Source of the DNA: Flavobacteriales bacterium UBA4474
GTDB taxonomy: Bacteria > Bacteroidota > Bacteroidia > Flavobacteriales_D > Sanyastnellaceae
Direction: 5' to 3'
NCBI GenBank assembly: GCA_002389295.1
Contig: DGOE01000038.1
Coordinates: 1-25,051 of the forward strand
DNA length: 25,051 bases
Part shown: positions 16,696 through 23,567 of the stretch, piece by piece
How positions within the stretch are numbered: the stretch's first letter is position 1
How the letters are laid out: each line of letters starts with the position of its first letter
Notes under the pieces: generated by a model
Databases searched by the model: none
Told to the model about the DNA's origin: nothing
The model's input: only the letters and a program-made list of their open reading frames with translations
Program-made: the position numbers and the translations under genes

Positions 16696-17880
16696 TCAGC
16701 GGTACATGACGTAGAGGGCTGTGGTGTAATTGTGGTATTCGTTTTGATTGCCCAACCGTGCGAATTCGCCGAAGCCGTACATCCCTAACCAAGGAGGACA
16801 GGTGCCGTTTTCGAAGAAGGGAAACTGCATCTTGCCGACGAGTTCTTCCTTGATGATGCGGTCAAACAAAAAGCGGCCCCGGGCCAAGCAGTCCGCATGA
16901 AAAACGGCGACGGGCGAACGGCCATTCATGCGCGCCCTGATCTCGCCCACCATGCGCTCCATCTCACTGAATATCAATGGCTCATCGCGCTTGGTCAACC
17001 ACATAGGGGTGCCCTCGGCGATTTCGGTGGAATAGTGCATGTCGTTGCCATCGCGTGAAGTGACCACCCGGAGGATGTGGTCGTTGCCATACTCTTTGGC
17101 TTGCTCTGGAGAGAGCTTCTCAGCCAAGGCGCCGATGGGGATGGTGTCCCCGCAGTTGACTGAGGGCTCCAGGCCCAAGCGCCGGGTGAACTCCTCCCAT
17201 GCGGGCTTGCCGTTGAATTCACGGATGATGTGGCCTTCGGCCTTGGTGACCACCAGGGGCTCTCCCACCGCTACGAATCCATGGGTGGCCTGTGTCTCCA
17301 TCTTCAAGGTGGGGTCGCTGAAACCAACGGCATAGGCGCCGTGTTCCATGACTTTGTCATCCACGGATTGGTAGTTGACGACGCCCTTCATGTTGTCTGA
17401 GGAAGTCGCTCCGAAAATCGTCACCTCCTCTCCCAAAACGCTCTCGAAGGCGCGAATGCACTGGTCATTGGCCGTATCGATGCCCGATCCCAAGAAGTAC
17501 ACCATGTTGATGTTGGGGTCCTGCGCCTGAAGCGAACGCGCCATGTCCGTGCACTTTTCAAAGGCATTCCGGCCGCTCAACCCATCGCATGATGCGATGG
17601 CGAACTCCTTGCCTTCCACCGCCATGAGGGCCATGTCCTTCATGGACTCACTGACCCCTTCTCGTCCCACCACCCCACAACACGATGTGGCCACAATCCG
17701 CGCTTGCGGCGCATATTCACTGGCTGCCGCCACCAATTCCTGGAAGTCATGGCCCAAAGAAGCGTGCCAAATGAGCAGGTCGGCCTTGGAAAAATCCGCA
17801 CCGAGTGTAGACTCCAGGCATTCCAATACGCCGCGTTTGGTATTCACCATTCGGGTGCTGTAAGAAGAAAAGTTGAGCAT
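16696..17880 (-). CDS. FIST-domain sensor protein (NosP-like candidate)
   Basis: The 394-residue protein matches the FIST_N/FIST_C architecture. The N-terminal half (about 30-210) contains LLIWHASLGHDFQELV, the VATSCCGVVG block and FGATSSDNMKG; the C-terminal half (about 225-375) contains IPIGALAEKL, PVAVFHADCLARGRFLF and the closing GMYGFGEFARLG. FIST proteins are soluble sensors of small ligands, and NosP-type members bind heme and nitric oxide and are encoded next to histidine kinases they control. Here the kinase gene begins 22 bases downstream. Which ligand is bound, and whether a heme-binding histidine is present, cannot be decided from this sequence alone. No membrane segment is seen. 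Confidence 0.88.
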   Translation of the reverse strand: MLNFSSYSTRMVNTKRGVLECLESTLGADFSKADLLIWHASLGHDFQELVAAASEYAPQARIVATSCCGVVGREGVSESMKDMALMAVEGKEFAIASCDGLSGRNAFEKCTDMARSLQAQDPNINMVYFLGSGIDTANDQCIRAFESVLGEEVTIFGATSSDNMKGVVNYQSVDDKVMEHGAYAVGFSDPTLKMETQATHGFVAVGEPLVVTKAEGHIIREFNGKPAWEEFTRRLGLEPSVNCGDTIPIGALAEKLSPEQAKEYGNDHILRVVTSRDGNDMHYSTEIAEGTPMWLTKRDEPLIFSEMERMVGEIRARMNGRSPVAVFHADCLARGRFLFDRIIKEELVGKMQFPFFENGTCPPWLGMYGFGEFARLGNQNEYHNYTTALYVMYR

Positions 17881-17962
17881 GTAATGTGTTAATAAGGTGT
17901 TGGAAACTACACCTACACATTGGACAAAGCCCGCTGACCGCGACCGGTCTTCACGTCAGAAT

Positions 17963-17972
17963 ATTCCGGAAT
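17963..17972. promoter_or_regulatory. 10-bp perfect palindrome upstream of the FIST operon
   Basis: ATTCCGGAAT is self-complementary and lies 83 bases before the FIST start codon, inside the 146-base gap to the preceding gene. It could be a regulator site; it could also be chance. Confidence 0.25.
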
Positions 17973-18026
17973 GCCTCCGCCTTTGGCCCCTTTCACCAGA
18001 CGGCCAACTGAAATGAGGCGCAGGGC

Positions 18027-19550
18027 TCACAGCAAGGAGGCGGGGACAATCCTGCGCAGCCATGTGCTGAACCGCTTCCATGATCCGGCGTGGTGGTCCG
18101 GATTTGATTCCAGGGTGGACAACCAGGCATTTTCAGGCGCAAGCTCCTCAAGCATCAAGGCCTCCACTTGCCCGGCGAGCGCACTGGACCGCATGATGGC
18201 CACACATTCGGTATTGAGGTTGGCGCTGCGGGGATCGAGGTTGAACGTGCCGACCACGGCCGTATTGTGGTCGATGACCATGGATTTGGCATGCAGGCCA
18301 AAGGTGGGAACGTACCCGCTCCTTTTCTGTTTTTCGGCCGTAATCAACTGCTTGCGGATGCGCGCGTCCGGCCGATACTCAAAGACCTTGACGCCTGATG
18401 CCAGCAACTCCTGACGGATGCGCTGGTAGCCACTAAACGCCTCCAGGTTGTCAGTGGAGCACAGGCTGTTGGTCAGAATGGTGACCTCCACTCCACGTGC
18501 GACGGCCTGCGAAAACAGGCCCAGCCCCTGTTCTGTCAGCACCAGATAGGGGCTCTGGATGAGGATGGATGTCTGGGCGGAAGCCACCAGCTCCATGAGG
18601 GCGTCCGTGCTTTTTCCCCCTCCCGAAAAACCGCCGCTGCTGTTCTTGCCAGGATCGTCGGAAACGAACCGAAAATCGTCAATGCGGTGCAAGCGCCCCG
18701 ACGCGACGATGTGGGGAATGGCATCGGGGATGCCGTCAATCAGTGCCCGAATTTCCGGCCAGAAATTCTCCGGATCACAGGCATACGCCGCAATGCAGTC
18801 AGAAAGTGCCGCTGCGGTTTGCGCAGTGCCGTCGCCCGGCCCCAAGTCCACTGCCAATGGATGGTTCCAGAAGGCATCAAATGAAGCTTGGATATCGCGT
18901 GCACCGCGCCCGAGCAAGAGGACGTCGCGGTCCCGGAAGTTGTAGGCTTGGTCATAGTCGAAGTACTCGTCGGCGATGTTGCGGCCTCCTGTAATGGCCA
19001 CATTGCCGTCCACGATGAAGGTCTTGTTGTGCATCCGCTGGTTGAAACCCTGAAAGTCTCCAACGGCATGCAGCGCTTTGCCCAGGACGTTTTTTCCTTC
19101 GGTGGGGTTGTAAATGCGGATGTCGATGTTGGGGTGGGCATTGAGCGCGGCGATATCCCCAGGCGACACGTCGCGCATGAAGTCGTCCACGAGCATGCGC
19201 ACCTTCACACCGCTGTCGGCCGCTTTCAGGGCGTAATCGAGTGCGATGATCCCCACGTTGTCCATGGAAAAAATGAAGTATTGGATGTCGATCGAACGCT
19301 CGGCATTTTGGCTCAGCCATGCCCGACTGAAAATGGCCTCCTCGCCCTCCTCCAGCACATAGGCCCATGTGGTACTGTCGCCTTGCACCTCGGCTGCTGC
19401 GCGCTGGGCGTCGATGCCATCCGCCGACTTTTCCACGCCGTCCGCGCAAGACGTTTCAGCCCCCGCATAGGGTTCAAGGCGGTCGGTCAGGGCCGTCCCA
19501 CCACAACCCAGACACAGCAGTGCGATAGGCAAAGCGCCGAGAAATTTCAT
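18027..19550 (-). CDS. Phospholipase-D superfamily protein, cardiolipin-synthase-like (ClsC/YmdC type)
   Basis: The 507-residue protein has two HKD catalytic motifs: H174-N-K176 with D181 (MHNKTFIVDGNVAITGGRN) and H420-A-K422 with D427 (LHAKSMVIDHNTAVVGTFN). The two-HKD layout is that of phosphatidyl transferases and cardiolipin synthases. The N-terminus (MKFLGALPIALLCLGC) looks like a lipoprotein or signal peptide ending at C16, but the residue at -3 is cysteine, so the lipobox is not canonical. No multi-helix membrane anchor typical of ClsA is seen, which favours the ClsC-like group. It follows the MscS gene by 43 bases and is probably co-transcribed with it. A nuclease or phospholipase role is less likely. 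Confidence 0.87.
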   Translation of the reverse strand: MKFLGALPIALLCLGCGGTALTDRLEPYAGAETSCADGVEKSADGIDAQRAAAEVQGDSTTWAYVLEEGEEAIFSRAWLSQNAERSIDIQYFIFSMDNVGIIALDYALKAADSGVKVRMLVDDFMRDVSPGDIAALNAHPNIDIRIYNPTEGKNVLGKALHAVGDFQGFNQRMHNKTFIVDGNVAITGGRNIADEYFDYDQAYNFRDRDVLLLGRGARDIQASFDAFWNHPLAVDLGPGDGTAQTAAALSDCIAAYACDPENFWPEIRALIDGIPDAIPHIVASGRLHRIDDFRFVSDDPGKNSSGGFSGGGKSTDALMELVASAQTSILIQSPYLVLTEQGLGLFSQAVARGVEVTILTNSLCSTDNLEAFSGYQRIRQELLASGVKVFEYRPDARIRKQLITAEKQKRSGYVPTFGLHAKSMVIDHNTAVVGTFNLDPRSANLNTECVAIMRSSALAGQVEALMLEELAPENAWLSTLESNPDHHAGSWKRFSTWLRRIVPASLL

Positions 19551-19593
19551 GTGAACAGGTTCAATGGGTGTGATATGGAGGCCTTAATCCGCC

Positions 19594-20448
19594 TCATTCT
19601 CCCGCCGTTCGGTGGTCCATGAGGTGGAGATCGCGCTGGGGGAAGGGAATGGCGACGCCATGCGCGCGGAACTTGGCGTCGATGGCCTCGCGCACCCTGC
19701 TCTTGATGGCCATCCGGTCCCAAGAGTGATCCAACCAGCCCATCACGCTGAAGTCCAACGACGAATCCCCAAAATCTTGAAAGAACACCGCCGGCTCAGG
19801 CGACTTGCGAATTTCTGGTTGCTCCGATATGGCCTCGAGCAGCAGGTCCTTCACGCGCTGGACATCGCTGCCGTATGCCACACCGACGGCAACGTCGATC
19901 CGAGAGGAGGGTCCGCCCTGACTCAGGTTGATGACAGCGTCCCCCGCCATCTTCGCATTTGGAAGAACCAACAACTCGCCCTTCACTGAAACGACGCGGG
20001 TGGACCTCAAATCAATCCGCTCCACTTTGACCAGCTGACCGTCCACCTCGAGGATATTTCCAACCGCCACGCCACCTTCAAAAAGCAGCACAAACCCACT
20101 GATCACATCGTTGAAGAATCCTTGCAATCCTATGCCCACACCCACCAACAAGGCAGCGGAGCCCGCCCAAATGGCGGTGAGATTCAATCCGAGCACCGAA
20201 AGCACGAACAGGGTAGCCAAGGTCCACACTACAGAGGAGACCATGCGGTGGACGATGAAGCGCTTCCCTTCATCCAACGTCGAAAATCGCTCAGCCCGAC
20301 GCAAGGCCCGACGCAAAATGCCGAGGGCAACGCGGGCCAAAATGAGTACACCTACCACCTCCACCAAGTCGAGGACGGTGAAGACGTGGTGGCCTAATTC
20401 AAAGGAAGTGGTGAGGAACTGGTTCAAGACGCGGCTTTCTTTACTCAA
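19594..20448 (-). CDS. Small-conductance mechanosensitive channel family protein (MscS)
   Basis: The 284-residue protein has three membrane segments at about 24-45, 68-90 and 95-120, then a soluble beta domain. The pore-proximal and domain-joining motif GVGIGLQGFFNDVISGFVLL (followed by FEGGVAVGN) matches the MscS signature GxGxALQ...N..SG..LLFE. Downstream come VERIDLRSTRV, LLVLPNAKM and a C-terminal alpha/beta domain. MscS proteins open on membrane tension to release solutes during osmotic downshock. The gene overlaps the upstream hydrolase gene by 8 bases and precedes the phospholipase-D-like gene, so it sits in an envelope operon. Length is typical for the compact members. Confidence 0.92.
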   Translation of the reverse strand: MSKESRVLNQFLTTSFELGHHVFTVLDLVEVVGVLILARVALGILRRALRRAERFSTLDEGKRFIVHRMVSSVVWTLATLFVLSVLGLNLTAIWAGSAALLVGVGIGLQGFFNDVISGFVLLFEGGVAVGNILEVDGQLVKVERIDLRSTRVVSVKGELLVLPNAKMAGDAVINLSQGGPSSRIDVAVGVAYGSDVQRVKDLLLEAISEQPEIRKSPEPAVFFQDFGDSSLDFSVMGWLDHSWDRMAIKSRVREAIDAKFRAHGVAIPFPQRDLHLMDHRTAGE

Positions 20449-21379
20449 ATATGCTCATCCAATAGGCGGGATTGAAATCTCTATACTCACTGTCGAAAAA
20501 GCGGAGGGAAGTGGCATTGACCACTTCAGGTTGCTCCCAAGGGGCGCAATGGGATGACCCGGGAATGATGCTCAATTGAGCGTGTGGAAGGTGTTGAAAC
20601 ATCCGCAAGGTGTGCTCCAGCTTGACCAAATCATGGTCTCCACTCATCACAAGAATCGGACACTGGATTTGAGAAAGCGCTTCGAGCGTGAAATTGGGAT
20701 ACTGCTCCATCAAGGCACCCAACTTGACTTGCGTTTCCGGAGCCATGTTCTTCATGTCCTCTATGAATTGGGCTGCGTAAGGTTCGATGACCTTCAACAA
20801 AGGGTCGGGGGTGTCATCCTCGGCAGGGGTGGGGAATTCGATGGCGTCGTCCCAATGGTAGTTCGCACCAAATGCCACCACTTTGCCAACGCGTTCGGGG
20901 TGGGCGTGGGCCATGGAGATTCCGATAATGCCGCCATCACTCCAACCAAAAACATCCGCCTTGTCCAGTTCCAATGCATTGAGCAAGGCGACCATATCCT
21001 CTGCCATCAAGGCATAGGTGATTTCGGCGTCGCCGTCAGAGGATTGGCCCTGACCTCTGCTGTCCACTGCAATGACCTTGTGATTCTCTGCAAATGCCGG
21101 GATTTGAGCACGCATACCTGCAATGGAACCGCCGTTCCCGTGGAGCACCAAGAGTGGCGCTCCCTCGCCATAAACTTCGAAATAGATCCTGATGCCATTG
21201 AGTTCGACAAACTGCCCATTGGCCTCATTGGCACCATAGGGAACCGATGCGGTGGATTCTGCCACCGAGCCACTCGCCGCAGTGGAATGAGGCTCAACAG
21301 GTGCAGCGGGATCACCGGGTGCGGTGCAGGCTGTGATCAAAACGAAAAAGGAAAGCAATAACCGAACGGATAAAGTCAT
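20441..21379 (-). CDS. Lipoprotein alpha/beta hydrolase
   Basis: The 312-residue protein begins with a signal peptide and lipobox ITAC (C18), so it is a lipoprotein. After a low-complexity Pro/Ala/Ser spacer (19-50) the alpha/beta-hydrolase core begins with the oxyanion region VLHGNGGS (78-85). The nucleophile is S147 in GWSDGG, the acid is probably D250 in SGDHD and the base is H277 in GSSHCAP. The DSRGQGQS block (106-113) is typical. The fold suits esters, lactones or similar small substrates; which one cannot be told. It is the first gene of the run with MscS and the phospholipase-D-like protein, overlapping MscS by 8 bases. Placing this hydrolase at the membrane suggests lipid or envelope metabolism, which is inference. 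Confidence 0.9.
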   Translation of the reverse strand: MTLSVRLLLSFFVLITACTAPGDPAAPVEPHSTAASGSVAESTASVPYGANEANGQFVELNGIRIYFEVYGEGAPLLVLHGNGGSIAGMRAQIPAFAENHKVIAVDSRGQGQSSDGDAEITYALMAEDMVALLNALELDKADVFGWSDGGIIGISMAHAHPERVGKVVAFGANYHWDDAIEFPTPAEDDTPDPLLKVIEPYAAQFIEDMKNMAPETQVKLGALMEQYPNFTLEALSQIQCPILVMSGDHDLVKLEHTLRMFQHLPHAQLSIIPGSSHCAPWEQPEVVNATSLRFFDSEYRDFNPAYWMSIFE

Positions 21380-21707
21380 CGTGCTTGAATATGCGGTTGG
21401 GACTCCTGAACGCTTCTGATTTCAGTTTGGCGCTCTGTGGAGTCTGAGATTGAAGGAAAGTGGTTTCTCCGCGAAAAATAGTCCGTGGCCCCCTCCCTTC
21501 TGTCAGCCTCCAAAATGAAATCTTCGATCATGCCAAAAAGGACAGCGGTCTGTACAGGGAATCCACCGTGGCCACGGCCGGACCGAAGCTGGACGAAACA
21601 GCTGATTGGCCGCAGTGACACGACGCCCGGGCACGTTCAACTTGGGTGACTGTCTGCTGTGGTACATTGGGCCTATGTGCAACCGCAGCCCCTTCGATTT
21701 CAACGTG
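21380..21707. other. 328-base divergent intergenic region
   Basis: This gap separates the divergent hydrolase and T9SS-cargo genes. Short open frames occur on both strands but none has a convincing start, codon pattern or domain. A promoter-like pair for the plus-strand gene lies at 21642-21670. I see no repeat, hairpin or RNA gene. Confidence 0.5.
21642..21670 (+). promoter_or_regulatory. Candidate Bacteroidota-type promoter for the repeat-containing T9SS protein
   Basis: TTG (21642-21644) and TACATTGG (21663-21670, close to TAnnTTTG) are 18 bases apart, and the -7-like element ends 37 bases before the ATG at 21708. One position of the -7 differs from consensus. Confidence 0.4.
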
Positions 21708-23342
21708 ATGCGATCCTTTACCACTGCATTGTCTCTGCTGCTTGTGCTTTCGGCGCAGGGCCAATGGACCACGGATGTTGCCGCAAACACCCTGGCTGGA
21801 TCGGCTTCTTCGAGCGTTTTCCGCGCTTTGAGTGCTTCGGATGGATCCACCTACATCGTGTATTGGAGGCAAGCGCCTGCGCCCACCAATATGGAGCTGC
21901 GCCTCCAGCGCCTGGATGCCGATGGCGTGCCCCTGTTTGGACCCGACGGGATGGTGGTCAGCGAGGACATCAACATGAGCACCTCCACGGCACTGGCTGC
22001 GGCAGAGATTGACGAGACAGACAACATCTACATCGGCGTGACGGCCACAAGTGGGGAGCTGGGACACGTATTCAAGCTGGACACCAACGGCGACCACCTG
22101 TGGAGTCCAGGAGGTGTCACGTTTCCAGGGGGCTATGGCATCGTCATTGCGCCCTTGCCCACGGGGGAAGCCCTTGTTTCTTGGCTCAATGTCCCGCATG
22201 CGCTGATGCAGAAATACGACCCGAGCGGGGGGCCTGTCTGGCCGGCGCCGGTTCCCTTGGTCAGCGGAAGCAGCAAGACCGCTCCCGAAGCCATGTTCGC
22301 CATGGCTGACGGCGGCATTACCGTGATTTTTCACACCTACAACTTTGGGATCAGCTCTACGCTGTGGGCACAGGGGTTTGATGGTAACGGCGATGTGGTG
22401 TGGGCCGACCCCGTGCAGCTTTCCAACAAGACCACAGTGTGGAACACCACTTACAGCGTGTGCCAATCGGGCGACGTGGCCTTCATCGGGTACAAGGCCG
22501 CCACAGGGCTGCGGTTCGACTCCTTTCTTCAGCGCATCGAGCCCGATGGAAACCTGCCTTGGGGGATCAACGGTGTGGACTTTGACACCAACGAGACGGA
22601 TTATGAGATGGATACGCGCATCGCCTTGGCGGAAGAGGTGGGCGCGGTCTATGCCCTGTGCAACTACAAAGACCCCTCGCAATCCGAGAATGGCGAGCGC
22701 ATCCAGCGCTATGATTTGATCACCGGTGCACGCCAATTCACCGAAAACGGCAAGGTCATCTTTTCCATTGGCAGCGACAACGTGCACGCCAGCGACCTGC
22801 ACCTGGCAGCTGGGCAGCCGCTCTTTCTGCTCGAATCCGGTTTTGACAACGGCGCCAGTTCCACCACCCTGCACGCCGTCCTTCTCGATGCGGACGGCGA
22901 CTTTGTCTGGGCTGAGGAAACGCAGCCCCTGGCCACCTATGAAAGCAGCAAATCCCGCACGCACATGACGGCCCCTGTGGACGGCCAGTCCGTGGCGGTG
23001 TGGCAGGAGACCCGTGACGCGGGTCCGGAGGTCTACGCCCAAAACCTGACGGATCCAGCTTTGACTGCGGTCGTGGAAGTGGCAACAGTCGGGCAGGTGA
23101 AAGTCTACCCCAATCCAGCGCGGGAATCGGTTTTCTTTGATTGCCATCTCGCCGCCCCCGAGGTGGTGGAACTCGAGGTGGTCGACCTCCATGGACGGGT
23201 GGTGGCCACCCGAATCATTTGGTGCGGGTCCGCTCCTGTGCGACACCGCTTTTCCGTTGCCGGCTGGGCACCTGGCGTGTATGCCTACCGGCTGTGCGGC
23301 GCATCGGCCGTCCTCGCCCAAGGCCAGTTCATGGTCGACTGA
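21708..23342 (+). CDS. Secreted T9SS cargo protein with seven internal repeats, possible beta-propeller
   Basis: From the ATG at 21708 the protein is 544 residues, with a signal peptide (MRSFTTALSLLLVLSAQGQ). The body contains seven spaced copies of a motif of the form Q..(D/E)..G...W...G, each followed by a hydrophobic strand: for example RLDADGVPLFGPDGM, KLDTNGDHLWSPGGV, KYDPSGGPVWPAPVP, GFDGNGDVVWADPVQ, RIEPDGNLPWGINGV, RYDLITGARQFTENG and LLDADGDFVWAEETQ. This repetition suggests a seven-bladed beta-propeller. The last 85 residues are a type IX secretion sorting domain starting VKVYPNPARESVFF. The protein should be surface-bound or released. Upstream in-frame ATGs add residues that weaken the signal peptide. 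Function unknown. Confidence 0.85.
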   Translation: MRSFTTALSLLLVLSAQGQWTTDVAANTLAGSASSSVFRALSASDGSTYIVYWRQAPAPTNMELRLQRLDADGVPLFGPDGMVVSEDINMSTSTALAAAEIDETDNIYIGVTATSGELGHVFKLDTNGDHLWSPGGVTFPGGYGIVIAPLPTGEALVSWLNVPHALMQKYDPSGGPVWPAPVPLVSGSSKTAPEAMFAMADGGITVIFHTYNFGISSTLWAQGFDGNGDVVWADPVQLSNKTTVWNTTYSVCQSGDVAFIGYKAATGLRFDSFLQRIEPDGNLPWGINGVDFDTNETDYEMDTRIALAEEVGAVYALCNYKDPSQSENGERIQRYDLITGARQFTENGKVIFSIGSDNVHASDLHLAAGQPLFLLESGFDNGASSTTLHAVLLDADGDFVWAEETQPLATYESSKSRTHMTAPVDGQSVAVWQETRDAGPEVYAQNLTDPALTAVVEVATVGQVKVYPNPARESVFFDCHLAAPEVVELEVVDLHGRVVATRIIWCGSAPVRHRFSVAGWAPGVYAYRLCGASAVLAQGQFMVD

Positions 23343-23493
23343 CCGCCGTCACCCTTTTTTCGGTGCGAAAGCCGTGCAGAGCATACTGCCTGCCAGGTCG
23401 GTGTTCCATTGCCCCATCTCACCGCGAAGGCCCTGTACATTCGACGAGAAATAGGGGATGTATGCGGACCCAGGGCGGCATTTCCCAGCTCCA

Positions 23494-23528
23494 TTGCAAC
23501 GCTTCCACCTCCCTTCGGTTTACCTTTT
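23494..23528 (+). promoter_or_regulatory. Weak promoter candidate upstream of the last gene
   Basis: TTG (23494-23496) and TACCTTTT (23521-23528) are separated by 24 bases, a little long, and lie 39 bases before the start codon at 23568. The rest of the 225-base gap 23343-23567 holds no clear gene or hairpin. Confidence 0.3.
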
Positions 23529-23567
23529 GAATCTGAGCCTTGCGTTCGTTTCACAACGCCAACTGCC

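Noticed and set aside
17983..18007. TTGGCC...GGCCAA inverted repeat after the phospholipase-D-like gene as a terminator
   Set aside because: The stem is only 6 bp with a 13-base loop and there is no T-run on either side in the right place.
21376..21621. Short minus-strand frame upstream of the hydrolase gene
   Set aside because: It covers the intergenic leader, has no start signal or motif and its composition looks random.
21528..23321. A 597-residue open frame antisense to the repeat-containing T9SS gene
   Set aside because: It mirrors the real gene, which has a signal peptide and T9SS tail. Its own sequence has no recognisable domain.
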